DNA from: Alphaproteobacteria bacterium
GTDB taxonomy: Bacteria; Pseudomonadota; Alphaproteobacteria; Micropepsales; Micropepsaceae
DNA length: 64,000 nucleotides
Direction of reading: 5' to 3'
Assembly: GCA_021325375.1 (NCBI GenBank)
Contig: JAJPHG010000014.1
Coordinates: 108,167-172,166 of the forward strand
In this document: positions 52,719 to 61,036 of the stretch, one piece after another
Numbering within the stretch: the first letter of the stretch is position 1
Layout of the letters: every line of letters starts with the position of its first letter
Position numbers and translations under genes: made by a program
The notes under the pieces: generated by a model
What the model was told of the DNA's origin: nothing
Database searches by the model: none
Seen by the model: only the letters and a program-made list of their open reading frames with translations

Positions 52719-53753
52719 ATGCTTAGCGGTTTCAACGGGATGGAGATCGGGGGCGTGCTGGCGTCGCTGGCGCTCGCGCTCGGGCTTCTGAGCGTGGCGC
52801 AGCCCTTGAGCGCCCGGCTCGGCGTCATCGACCACCCCGACGAACGGCGCAAGCTGCATGCCCGCCCGACCCCGCTGGTCGGCGGCATCGCGATGATGGT
52901 GCCGCTTTTGATCTGGACGGCGCTCGGCCTCATCTGGCCCGCGCTGTCCGACGGCGCATCGATCCCGCTTGCCGTGCTCGTCTGCGGCGGCGGCGCGGCG
53001 CTGGTGGGCTTCCTCGACGACCGCGCGCCCTATTCGCCGACCATCCGCTTCATGGCGCTTCTGCTGTTGAGTGCGCTGGCGCTGTTCCTGAGCCCGCAAC
53101 TGCTGCCCACGGAGTTCCATTGGGGGCATCTGGCGCCCAGTCCCGTCGCGCCGTGGATGTCCGTCATCCTCGTCGCCATCGGCACGACGGGCTTCGTCAA
53201 TTCGGTCAACATGGCGGACGGCCAGGACGGATGCGTCGCGGGCATGTTCGTCATCTGGGCGGCCTGCATCATCTTGGCCGGCGGCGACGGCGCGGCCGAC
53301 ATCGCAGCGGTCCTGCTGGTGACCGGACTTGCCGTGCTCGGATTCAATCTCGCGGGCAAGGTGTTCCTAGGGGGAGCCGGCGCTTATGGCGTGACGTTCG
53401 TCTTCGGACTTCTCATCCTCGATCTTCACAACGCTTGGGGCGTTACGGCGGAGACGATCATCGTGTGGCTGTTCCTGCCCATCGCCGATTGCCTGAGGCT
53501 GCTCATCTCGCGACCGCTGCACGGACGCTCGCCGTTCCAGGGCGACCGCAACCATTTCCACCATCGCCTGCACGACCGCTTCGGGAAAGGCGCAGGCCTT
53601 GCGATCTATCTCGGCCTCGTCGCCCTGCCCGCGTTCACGGCCACCGTGAAGCCCGATCTCGCGCCCGACTGCTTGGGCGTGCTCGCGCTCGCTTATGCCG
53701 GGCTCATGTGGCTGACGAGCACCGCCGCCATCCATGCGCGTCGACCGGTTTGA
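52719..53753 (+). CDS. WecA/MraY-like undecaprenyl-phosphate glycosyl-1-phosphate transferase
   Basis: A 344-aa polytopic protein of glycosyltransferase family 4 that would start lipid-linked glycan synthesis. Motifs are [19 protein letters not shown], the DD pair in [21 protein letters not shown], and [12 protein letters not shown]. The usual FLGDAG motif near residue 215 reads FLGGAGAYG, so one of the conserved aspartates is missing. Its 3' end overlaps queA by 20 nt. It could be inactive, or the motif shifted. Confidence 0.85.
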   Translation: MLSGFNGMEIGGVLASLALALGLLSVAQPLSARLGVIDHPDERRKLHARPTPLVGGIAMMVPLLIWTALGLIWPALSDGASIPLAVLVCGGGAALVGFLDDRAPYSPTIRFMALLLLSALALFLSPQLLPTEFHWGHLAPSPVAPWMSVILVAIGTTGFVNSVNMADGQDGCVAGMFVIWAACIILAGGDGAADIAAVLLVTGLAVLGFNLAGKVFLGGAGAYGVTFVFGLLILDLHNAWGVTAETIIVWLFLPIADCLRLLISRPLHGRSPFQGDRNHFHHRLHDRFGKGAGLAIYLGLVALPAFTATVKPDLAPDCLGVLALAYAGLMWLTSTAAIHARRPV

Positions 53754-54762
53754 TTTCGACCTCCCCGAAGAGCTGATCGCGCTTCGGCCCGCAAGCCCGC
53801 GCGACAGCGCCCGCATGCTCGTCGTGCACGAAGACGGGCGCCTCACCCACGCCCATGTGCGCGACCTGCCCGCGTTCCTCGAGAGCGGCGACGCCCTCGT
53901 CCTCAACGACACGAAGGTCTTCCCCGCGCGCCTGCGCGGGCGGCGCCTGCGCGACACCGAAGCGAAGATCGAGGTCACGCTGCACAAGCGCCTCGCGCCC
54001 GACCGCTTCCTCGCCTTCGCCAAGCCCGCACGCAAGCTCGCGGCGGGCGACCGCGTCGTGCTCGGCGCGATCGACGCAGAGGTCGTCCTGCGCGACGGCG
54101 GCGAGGTCGAGCTTCGCTTCGCGCTTTCGGGCACGGCGCTCGACGCGGCGATCGCGGCCGAGGGCGAGATGCCGCTTCCGCCCTATATCGCCGGCAAGCG
54201 CAAGACCGACGCGCGCGACATATCGGACTATCAGACCGTGTTCGCGAGGGATCCGCGATCGGTTGCGGCACCCACGGCGGGACTCCATTTCACGCCCGAG
54301 TTGTTCGCGGCGCTCGATGCCAAAGGCGTCACGCGCGAGACCGTCACCCTGCATGTCGGCGCCGGCACGTTCCTGCCCGTCTCGGCCGACGACACGAACG
54401 GCCACAAGATGCATTCGGAATGGGCGAGCCTTTCCGCCGATGCCGCCGCGCGCCTCGTCCGGGCCAGGCGCATCGCCGCCGTCGGCACGACCTCGCTGCG
54501 CACGCTGGAGAGCGCCGCGCGCGGCGGCGCGCTTGGCGCCTTCGAGGGCGAGACCGACATCTTCATCACGCCCGGCTACGAATTCCGCACGGCGCAGATC
54601 CTGCTCACCAATTTCCACCTGCCGCGCTCGACCCTGTTCATGCTGGTGAGCGCGTTCTCAGGCCTGGACACCATGCGGGCCGCCTATGCGGAAGCGATCC
54701 ACGAACGCTATCGCTTCTATTCCTATGGCGACGCCTGCCTGCTATTGCGGCGCCCATGTTGA
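53734..54762 (+). CDS. queA: S-adenosylmethionine:tRNA ribosyltransferase-isomerase
   Basis: A 342-aa enzyme that converts preQ1 to epoxyqueuosine in tRNA. It begins [19 protein letters not shown] and has [30 protein letters not shown] and [14 protein letters not shown], diagnostic for QueA. It overlaps the upstream transferase by 20 nt and the downstream tgt by 7 nt, forming a queA-tgt pair. Confidence 0.96.
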   Translation: MRVDRFDFDLPEELIALRPASPRDSARMLVVHEDGRLTHAHVRDLPAFLESGDALVLNDTKVFPARLRGRRLRDTEAKIEVTLHKRLAPDRFLAFAKPARKLAAGDRVVLGAIDAEVVLRDGGEVELRFALSGTALDAAIAAEGEMPLPPYIAGKRKTDARDISDYQTVFARDPRSVAAPTAGLHFTPELFAALDAKGVTRETVTLHVGAGTFLPVSADDTNGHKMHSEWASLSADAAARLVRARRIAAVGTTSLRTLESAARGGALGAFEGETDIFITPGYEFRTAQILLTNFHLPRSTLFMLVSAFSGLDTMRAAYAEAIHERYRFYSYGDACLLLRRPC

Positions 54763-55865
54763 GCACCCACGCGACCGACGGCGCGGCACGGACCGGCGTC
54801 CTCGAACTTCCACGCGGCGAGATCCGCCTGCCTGCCTTCATGCCGCTCGGCACCGCGGGATCGGTGAAGGCGATGATGCCGGAGAACGTGGCAAGCACCG
54901 GCGCCGACATCATCCTGGGCAACACCTATCACCTGATGCTCAGGCCCGGCGCGGAGCGCGTCGCGCGTCTCGGCGGGCTGCACAAATTCATGAACTGGGA
55001 GCGGCCGATCCTGACCGACAGCGGCGGCTTCCAGGTGATGTCGCTCGCCAAGCTGCTCAAGCTCGACGAGGACGGCGTCACGTTCCGTTCGCACATCGAC
55101 GGCTCCGAGCATTTCCTCTCACCCGAGCGCGCGATGGAGATCCAGCGCCTGCTCGGCTCCGACATCCAGATGGTGCTGGACGAATGCCCCGCCTATCCCG
55201 CGGCGCGCGCCGACATCGAGACATCGCTTGCGCTCACCACGCGCTGGGCCAGGCGCTCGAAGGCCGCGTTCTCAGGCGTCGCCTGCTTCGGCATCGTGCA
55301 GGGCGGCGTCTTCGCGGATTTGCGCGCGCGCTCCGCGGGCGAGCTGATCGAGATCGGCTTCGACGGCTATGCGGTCGGCGGGCTCGCGGTCGGCGAGACG
55401 CAAGGCGCGATGTTCGAGACGCTCGACGCCGTCGTGCCGCTGCTGCCCAAGGACAAGCCGCGCTATCTGATGGGCGTCGGCAAGCCCGACGACATCGCGG
55501 GCGCGGTGCTGCGCGGCATCGACATGTTCGACTGCGTGATCCCGACGCGCTCGGGCCGCAACGCGCAGGCCTATACGCGCATCGGCACGCTCAACCTGCG
55601 CAACGCGCGCCATGCCGAGGACGCAGGCCCGCTCGACGCGCAATGCGCCTGTCCCGCCTGCACGCGCTTCAGCCGCGCCTATCTGCATCACGTCGTCAAG
55701 GCGAACGAGATCATCGCCTCGATGCTCATCACCTGGCACAACCTCACCTACTATCAGGATCTGATGCAGAGCCTGCGCGCGGCGATCGCGCAAGGCCGCC
55801 TCGCCGCCGTCGCGGCCGAGATCGCGCGGGTCTATGCGCGCGCCGGCGAGGCCGAATCGGCCTGA
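54756..55865 (+). CDS. tgt: Queuine/preQ1 tRNA-guanine transglycosylase
   Basis: A 369-aa enzyme that exchanges guanine-34 for preQ1 in GUN tRNAs. Key parts are [12 protein letters not shown], the nucleophile region [20 protein letters not shown] and the zinc site [16 protein letters not shown]. The start ATG at 54756 overlaps the queA stop; TTG 54759 is an alternative. It precedes tRNA-Lys by 43 nt. Confidence 0.96.
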   Translation: MLSTHATDGAARTGVLELPRGEIRLPAFMPLGTAGSVKAMMPENVASTGADIILGNTYHLMLRPGAERVARLGGLHKFMNWERPILTDSGGFQVMSLAKLLKLDEDGVTFRSHIDGSEHFLSPERAMEIQRLLGSDIQMVLDECPAYPAARADIETSLALTTRWARRSKAAFSGVACFGIVQGGVFADLRARSAGELIEIGFDGYAVGGLAVGETQGAMFETLDAVVPLLPKDKPRYLMGVGKPDDIAGAVLRGIDMFDCVIPTRSGRNAQAYTRIGTLNLRNARHAEDAGPLDAQCACPACTRFSRAYLHHVVKANEIIASMLITWHNLTYYQDLMQSLRAAIAQGRLAAVAAEIARVYARAGEAESA

Positions 55866-55866
55866 A

Positions 55867-55895
55867 TTGACGTTCCCCACCGCCGCCTCTATGTT
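55867..55895 (+). promoter_or_regulatory. tRNA-Lys promoter
   Basis: TTGACG (55867-55872) and TATGTT (55890-55895), separated by 17 nt, form a good sigma70-type promoter. The predicted start, near 55902, is just ahead of the tRNA 5' end at 55909. Confidence 0.65.
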
Positions 55896-55908
55896 CCGCG
55901 CCCCTTGT

Positions 55909-55983
55909 GGGCCCGTAGCTCAGTGGTAGAGCATTTGACTTTTAATCAAAGGGTCGATGGTTCGAACCCATCCGGGCTCACCA
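55909..55983 (+). tRNA. tRNA-Lys(UUU)
   Basis: A cloverleaf starts GGGCCCGTAGCTCAG, with the acceptor GGGCCCG pairing CGGGCTC (one G-U). The anticodon loop CTTTTAA gives anticodon UUU, and the T-arm is GGTTCGAACCC. A CCA end is encoded (55981-55983). It lies right after tgt, at the border of the accessory island, and could be its integration site. Confidence 0.97.
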
Positions 55984-56047
55984 GCACTTACGCCACCGCC
56001 AGAGTGCATTAGTCTCGCTATAGTCTCAACCAACAAATGGGGGTGAG

Positions 56048-56568
56048 TCAGCGTGACTCAGCGATCGAAAGCGGCGCCGCTCCGGCCCGCGCCCACGGCT
56101 CGGTGAGAAGCTGAGGCAGGGGCCGTGTAAGGCCCCCTCGTTCCGAGACAGCCTTGAATAAGAACGCGGGGCCCACCCCGTCCTCGCCTGCCCGCTTAAG
56201 CATTGCGGCAAGACGGCTCTCGCCCGTGGTGACGGTGAGGACGAGCAAGTTGGGTACGCCCCAATGGGTCTTGTGGACGTGCCGGGCGATGATCTCGCCA
56301 TAGGTGGCAAGCTTCCCCAGGTATGAGGTCTGCCTGGGATTGGACCGAGCTATCGGCATGGTCCCTCGATCCGCTTCGAGCGCGAAGAAGCGATAGGATT
56401 TGGTACAGTCCGTTCGATACTCGATCCCAAACACGCCATCGGGCACCAGATAGCCGTCCGAAGGCACGGGAAGCCGGAAGGGCGTCGTGGAGGCACGGAC
56501 AGCTTCGGGCGCCCGCGCCAATATCTCGGGCCACGGAATGAACCGCAGCCGAGCATCGGCGCGTAGCT
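56048..56568 (-). pseudogene. Replication-relaxation-like protein, C-terminal fragment
   Basis: A frame that ends at 56048 and is closed by a stop just upstream of 56568 has the pattern RLRFIPWPEILARAPE, SDGYLVPDGVFGIEY, RFFALEADRGTMP and SYLGKLATYGEIIARH, similar to the C-terminal half of mobile-element replication-relaxation (PF13814-type) proteins. The N-terminal half and a proper start are absent (only TTG 56521). It is probably a remnant of an element that integrated beside tRNA-Lys. Confidence 0.55.
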
Positions 56569-56660
56569 AGCAGACCGCGCTCAAGTCAACCGTGCGGGGA
56601 AGCGCGCCAGCCCGACAAGACGAAACCAAGCGGTCGGGGCGCATTCGAACGAGCGATACT

Positions 56661-56694
56661 GACAGCCTGCCTTCGCGCGGGCTGTCCTTTTGTC
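56661..56694 (+). terminator. Terminator-like hairpin
   Basis: GACAGCCTGC (56661-56670) pairs with GCGGGCTGTC (56677-56686) through a 6-nt CTTCGC loop, with one G-T wobble. It is followed by CTTTTGT. It may end transcription entering from the tRNA side. The rest of the approximately 200-nt gap between 56568 and 56771 shows nothing else recognisable. Confidence 0.45.
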
Positions 56695-56770
56695 CGGTGG
56701 TCGATATTCGGAAAGTTCCCGCACGGAGGAGGCGCGGTGTAATCAGTATGCCAAAAGCGCGATGCTCGCC

Positions 56771-58267
56771 TTAGTTCGGAGGTTGACCAGCGAGATAAGG
56801 GTAGCCGCCGTTTATAGTTGCATTCTGCTTCCAGACCGACGGGTCGAAGCCCGCCGGCAGACCCGAGGTGAACTGCGTCGTCGTCAGACCAGTGATCCCT
56901 GGATCGTTAGCGATATTGCCCGCGCCGCGGCTGGGGTCGCTGACGCCGCTGGTGTCGAGGTTCCAATAAGCGTCGGTGCTGACAGTCCCTGCGGTATCCG
57001 ATCCCATGAACCCTCCCACGGTCGCGCTTGTCCCGCCGCTGACCGCGCCCGTGGAGTAGGACGACAGGATCGTCGCGATGGATTGCGGCGGGCTTGGGTT
57101 CATATTCGTTCCCACGAAGCCGCCAACGAAAGAGTCGTTTCCGCCGGTCACAGAGCCCGTTGCATAGGTGTTCGAGAATTCGTTTCCGACACTTTCGCCG
57201 ACAAGACCGCCCACCGACGAATTGTCCCCTGCCGAAACCGATCCCGTGGCATAGCTATTCGAGATGATATCGCAAGTGCATTCATCTTCGGCTACGCCGA
57301 CAAGACCTCCCACAAGGGAGCCGGTGCCGGTATTGGAGATATCAACGCCAGCATGGGAGTTTTCGATTGCCGACAGTTGATTGGAGCCGACGAGCCCGCC
57401 TATTGCGGAGTTGTCGCCGCTCGACGAGATCGTCCCTGTCGCATAGGCGTTCTTGACCGTGCCGAATTCCATCAATCCCACGAGCGCGCCGATGGATTGG
57501 ACGGACGATGTGACGGATATGTTGACCCCGGTCAGGCCGATGTCGCGGATGGCGTTGCCCGGAAACCCTTCCGTGTCGTACTGCCGAAAAAAGCCCACGT
57601 AACTTTGAGACCCGGTTGCCTGGATCGAAAGACCCGAGATCGTATTCCCCAGCCCTTCAAAATTGCCCTCGAAATTGGCGTTGATCGGAGACTGGGCATA
57701 AGCGTGGGCGGGGGCGCGAACATTTTTCATTAATGCGACACTGACGCCTGGGCCGCGCCTCACGGCTTGGTCGATCTGATGGATCGACTTGACCAGCATG
57801 TATGACGTTCCGTTGATGACAAGGCTGCTGCTCGCATCCCAGAACTCGACATGGCCTTTACTTGAGAAAGCGAAATCTCCATCTGTCCCGCCGTCGTTCG
57901 TTGTGATGGTCATGGCGCCCGTGCCCGCCACAACAATGGGCTTTTCGAACGAGATCGAACGGTAGGAATCCAGCGTCAGGCGGCTCGCACTGACCCAACT
58001 CAGCTTCGCCTTGACCACGATGTCCTTCGCAACGTTTCCGCTGGCAATCGTCACGTCATCACTGCTGAGCATATTCGCAAGATCGGAGATGTTCAGCACT
58101 GCCTTTTTGGCGGTCGCGGAGCACGCCCCCGCCGAGCAGGTCACGTTGTGCGTGGGAGTGGATGCAATCTCAAGCGCGGCTTTCGCCGGACGCGGAAGGA
58201 ATGAGAGCGCAACCGCAAGTACGGCAATTGACATGGACGCAAAACAACGCCCGCTCGTTTCCGCCAT
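56771..58267 (-). CDS. Secreted GLUG-motif repeat protein
   Basis: A 498-aa secreted protein with a signal peptide (SIAVLAVALSFLPRPAKAA). The N-terminal third has a filamentous-haemagglutinin-like pattern (LNISDLANMLSSDDVTIASG). The rest is about six GLUG-type repeats (GGLVGSNQ, GGLVGVAE, GGLVGES, GGFVGTN) with YATGSVS-like strands. Such repeats form beta-helices in adhesins. Composition is AT-richer than the core. It is divergent from the beta-helix gene at 58451. An adhesin or surface role is inferred. Confidence 0.8.
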   Translation of the reverse strand: MAETSGRCFASMSIAVLAVALSFLPRPAKAALEIASTPTHNVTCSAGACSATAKKAVLNISDLANMLSSDDVTIASGNVAKDIVVKAKLSWVSASRLTLDSYRSISFEKPIVVAGTGAMTITTNDGGTDGDFAFSSKGHVEFWDASSSLVINGTSYMLVKSIHQIDQAVRRGPGVSVALMKNVRAPAHAYAQSPINANFEGNFEGLGNTISGLSIQATGSQSYVGFFRQYDTEGFPGNAIRDIGLTGVNISVTSSVQSIGALVGLMEFGTVKNAYATGTISSSGDNSAIGGLVGSNQLSAIENSHAGVDISNTGTGSLVGGLVGVAEDECTCDIISNSYATGSVSAGDNSSVGGLVGESVGNEFSNTYATGSVTGGNDSFVGGFVGTNMNPSPPQSIATILSSYSTGAVSGGTSATVGGFMGSDTAGTVSTDAYWNLDTSGVSDPSRGAGNIANDPGITGLTTTQFTSGLPAGFDPSVWKQNATINGGYPYLAGQPPN

Positions 58268-58450
58268 CGAAATAGTCCCTTAGCTGAAAAGGCGTGAGCC
58301 ATCTTAGTCTCAATTGCACGTTGAGTCGAGCCGGCATGGCATCAGCATCGAAAAGTGGATTTCCCGGGGAAACCCGCACAATCGAGGGTTTCAATCAGAG
58401 CTTGGAATGTGTCAAGCTTCAACCTACTGCACGCGAGTCGTGGGGGAATA

Positions 58451-59725
58451 ATGCGCAATACGATATTAGCGCTTTTTGCGTTCTTGATGGCGACCTGCAC
58501 GGCAATCCCCGCTCGAGCCGCGATCGATGGGAACGCTGTCTTACAAGTCACTTCGGTTTACGAACTCAGTCAGAATCCTCTGAGTAACTATTCTTCTGCC
58601 TATGTAGGAGCCTACTACTGCACCGCGGCCCCTTGTCCAGCCGACGGCGGGCAGGGCCTCTTTCAGAGAGTGCCGGGAACCTGCACAACTATAGACAACG
58701 GTCGAACGATACAGGATATCGAGACGCACCCCGCCTGCTGGTATCGGCAAAACCTAAACGGCGATCTGCGGCAATGGGGTATCACGACTAACTCGATATA
58801 CGACGCCGCAAACACATCTCTGAGCAGCCTGCAGCCGGCCGATTCCATTGTCGCGAAAGCCGTCACCGCCTTCACCGCTGCCGGAATCAAGACGATCCAT
58901 ACCGGACAGGTAAGCATTTTGCTGAGGAGCACGCTGACCCTGGGGTCAGGGTGGTCGCTTACCTGCGATACGCCACGGGTGATAGCACCACAGACCTCCG
59001 CTGGTGTGGCGACCTTGGACTTCTCGACGTTGCCTGGCTCGATTGTTCTCGGCCGCGCTTCCGGTACCGGTCCCGGCCTTGGCGTGGTGCTCGACGCCTC
59101 CACAAATAACAACGTTGAGATCCACGACTGTGCCGCTATCATTCCGGAGTGGTATAAGAATCCGAGTTCCACAGTCGCGTCGGTCTTTGGCGGCTATTCG
59201 AGGGCCGCTGCGGCACCCGCCGCCTTCACCGACCTCGAAGCTATCCGCGCCAACATGGTGCTTGCGAGCGATGTCGCCATCACCGCAGGCACTGGAGCGA
59301 ATATCCACGATCTTTCCATCCTTGGCTTCGACAACTGCCTCTTTCTGAGTCACGGCCCCGGCTTTATCGCCAAGAACCTGTCGCTCGACTGCTCAATCGG
59401 AGCGTACCTTTCGAACGAGAACGGCGGCATGACCATAAAGGACATCATCAACAACGACTATCTTGCAAAGGGGGCGAACGCGCTGCCTTCGCCTTTCCCA
59501 GACGAGCAATATTGGACCATCACGAGCATCGCGCCGGATGGTTCCGGCGAATGCGAACTGTCGATCGTACCGGTCGACGATCCAAACCATCCTGGCAATC
59601 CGCTGTTTACGGTCCAGGAATTGAAAAACCTCTACAATAGTTCCAGCTCACATTCGAGCGGAACGAACGCCTCGCGATCTCGTCGTCGCCGTCTGATGGG
59701 AACTCGGTCATCGTGCCGCCTGTGA
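58451..59725 (+). CDS. Secreted right-handed beta-helix (pectate-lyase/tailspike-like) protein, C-terminally truncated
   Basis: A signal peptide (MRNTILALFAFLMATCTAIPARA) precedes a domain with DGGQGLFQRV, CWYRQNLNGDLRQWGI and repeated beta-helix strands, resembling tailspike or pectate-lyase-like proteins. The start ATG at 58451 has GGGGGA just upstream. From about 59670 the frame runs into antisense Rhs sequence (codons NASRSRRRRLMG), so the true C-terminus is lost. The last approximately 18 residues are artefactual. It is AT-richer than the core genome. Confidence 0.7.
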   Translation: MRNTILALFAFLMATCTAIPARAAIDGNAVLQVTSVYELSQNPLSNYSSAYVGAYYCTAAPCPADGGQGLFQRVPGTCTTIDNGRTIQDIETHPACWYRQNLNGDLRQWGITTNSIYDAANTSLSSLQPADSIVAKAVTAFTAAGIKTIHTGQVSILLRSTLTLGSGWSLTCDTPRVIAPQTSAGVATLDFSTLPGSIVLGRASGTGPGLGVVLDASTNNNVEIHDCAAIIPEWYKNPSSTVASVFGGYSRAAAAPAAFTDLEAIRANMVLASDVAITAGTGANIHDLSILGFDNCLFLSHGPGFIAKNLSLDCSIGAYLSNENGGMTIKDIINNDYLAKGANALPSPFPDEQYWTITSIAPDGSGECELSIVPVDDPNHPGNPLFTVQELKNLYNSSSSHSSGTNASRSRRRRLMGTRSSCRL

Positions 59726-60196
59726 CCTTGGTCTGGCGTCGTCCCAGCGGATCGAAGGCGTAGATCGCTGAAACCGAGCCGCTGACCAGGACCAGACGGT
59801 TCTTCGGGTCGTAGGCCAGGTTCATCGCCCCGTCGCCGATCAAGTTCCCGTTCGGATCGTAGCTGAGTGCCTGCGCCGTGCCGCCCGCGGGCGTCATGCT
59901 GGGGTATTGGTTCAGATTGTTGATCGTGCCGTAGTTGTCGGTGCCGGCGCCGGGTGCGTAGCGATAGGCGCTCTTGAAGATCGTCTCGCTGGCGAGCTGG
60001 TGGGCGTCGTTGCAGCCGAGTGTGTAGACGACGTTCTTGTTGGTCGTGACGAAGCCGTTCGTCAGCGAGGTCAGGTCGCCCGCGTCGGAGTACGCATAGG
60101 CCATGGACGCGGCGTTGCCGTAAGCCAGGTTCGTACGCCGCGACATCGCATCATAGGTGTAAGTCGCCAGCTTGGTCGACGCGGAGTCAGTCGCGA
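59674..60196 (-). pseudogene. Orphan Rhs core fragment (partial duplication)
   Basis: About 520 nt that match 62038-62559 of the large Rhs gene, with divergence: ATYTYDAMSRRTNLAYGNAAS, GDLTSLTNGFVTTNKNVVY, GAMNLAYDPKNRLVLVSGS and DPLGRRQTK are shared. There is no start of its own; a GTG overlapping the immunity-candidate stop is adventitious. It is cut on the left within the DGDDEIA motif, where beta-helix sequence begins. It is a displaced copy of the kind used in Rhs tip switching. Confidence 0.85.
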
Positions 60197-60247
60197 TCGA
60201 CGGCATGAAATGTGAGAGGCCGTAACAGTCGTAGGAAGCGGCAAACC

Positions 60248-61036
60248 TCACGGGCGGATTTCTATTCCTGGCTCGGTAATTGAGATGGGGCTAAAGAGTC
60301 CGTCCTGTTGCTTCGGAGTCTCGCATCGGTAGCCTTCCTTTTCCCAACGGCAAAGTTGCGTAGAATAATGCCTCGTATCAGCCACGGCAGCTTGATAGTT
60401 ACCCAGAGACGACCAGATTTTTGCAAGCCATGGCTTATCTCTGAAAACTACGACCTTACCGGCCTCTGTTAGAGGCAATGTGTGCAAAGAAAACTCGGAC
60501 GCCGAGAATCGTAAAACTGCAAATCCTTGCGGCTGTATACTGGCAAAGCCGTCTGCATAATTACAAACCAACATGGTCTCGTGATTGCGAGCTGGAACAA
60601 AAGCCACGTGCACAAGGGACAGAGCCTGATGACTAATCAGGTCACCTACGTCATAGGTTTCCGCCGCTCGCCCACGGCGTTTGACCACAATTGTCGAGTT
60701 TACAAAATATCGAGCGTCTTTTGGTTCTTCATAGAAGGAAACCTCCGTGTTATTATCGATTAATATTCGACCTCTAAGTAGCTTTTTACGCTCTCTAATT
60801 GCATTGTCATATTCATCAAAACCAGGCCGGCTATACGTCATCACAAGCGGGCCGACTCGATTCGACAGATTCACCGTGGACTGAGCTCCCTGGTGCTTTT
60901 GTATTTCGGTCGCAAGGGAAAGAGGCCCACGTGCCGAAAAGACAGCCCATAGGAAAGCGACGACCGATATCCTCGCACACCGCGCAAACATTGCGATCCG
61001 ACCGTCACTGATGATGCGTCTCGTTGATCGAGCCAT
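60248..61036 (-). CDS. Candidate immunity protein of the Rhs toxin (secreted)
   Basis: A 262-aa protein with an N-terminal hydrophobic segment, ISVVAFLWAVFSARGPLSLA, typical of a signal sequence or anchor, then a soluble domain with YFVNSTIVVKRRGRAAETYDVG and two cysteines near the C-terminus. The start ATG at 61036 has GGAG close upstream and overlaps the Rhs gene by 32 nt; ATG 60991 is an alternative. Composition is AT-rich. Position directly after the Rhs tip is the main evidence for an immunity role; no family is recognised. Confidence 0.6.
   Translation of the reverse strand: MARSTRRIISDGRIAMFARCARISVVAFLWAVFSARGPLSLATEIQKHQGAQSTVNLSNRVGPLVMTYSRPGFDEYDNAIRERKKLLRGRILIDNNTEVSFYEEPKDARYFVNSTIVVKRRGRAAETYDVGDLISHQALSLVHVAFVPARNHETMLVCNYADGFASIQPQGFAVLRFSASEFSLHTLPLTEAGKVVVFRDKPWLAKIWSSLGNYQAAVADTRHYSTQLCRWEKEGYRCETPKQQDGLFSPISITEPGIEIRP

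Noticed and set aside
56592..56774. Small open frame with a GRIRTSDT-like motif
   Set aside because: This motif is typical of spurious frames from tRNA-like or intergenic sequence; there is no ribosome-binding site and it spans a hairpin.
59607..60251. The Rhs fragment as an independent gene with a GTG start
   Set aside because: The GTG lies in the stop of the immunity candidate, the first approximately 18 codons do not match Rhs and the end is in beta-helix antisense sequence.
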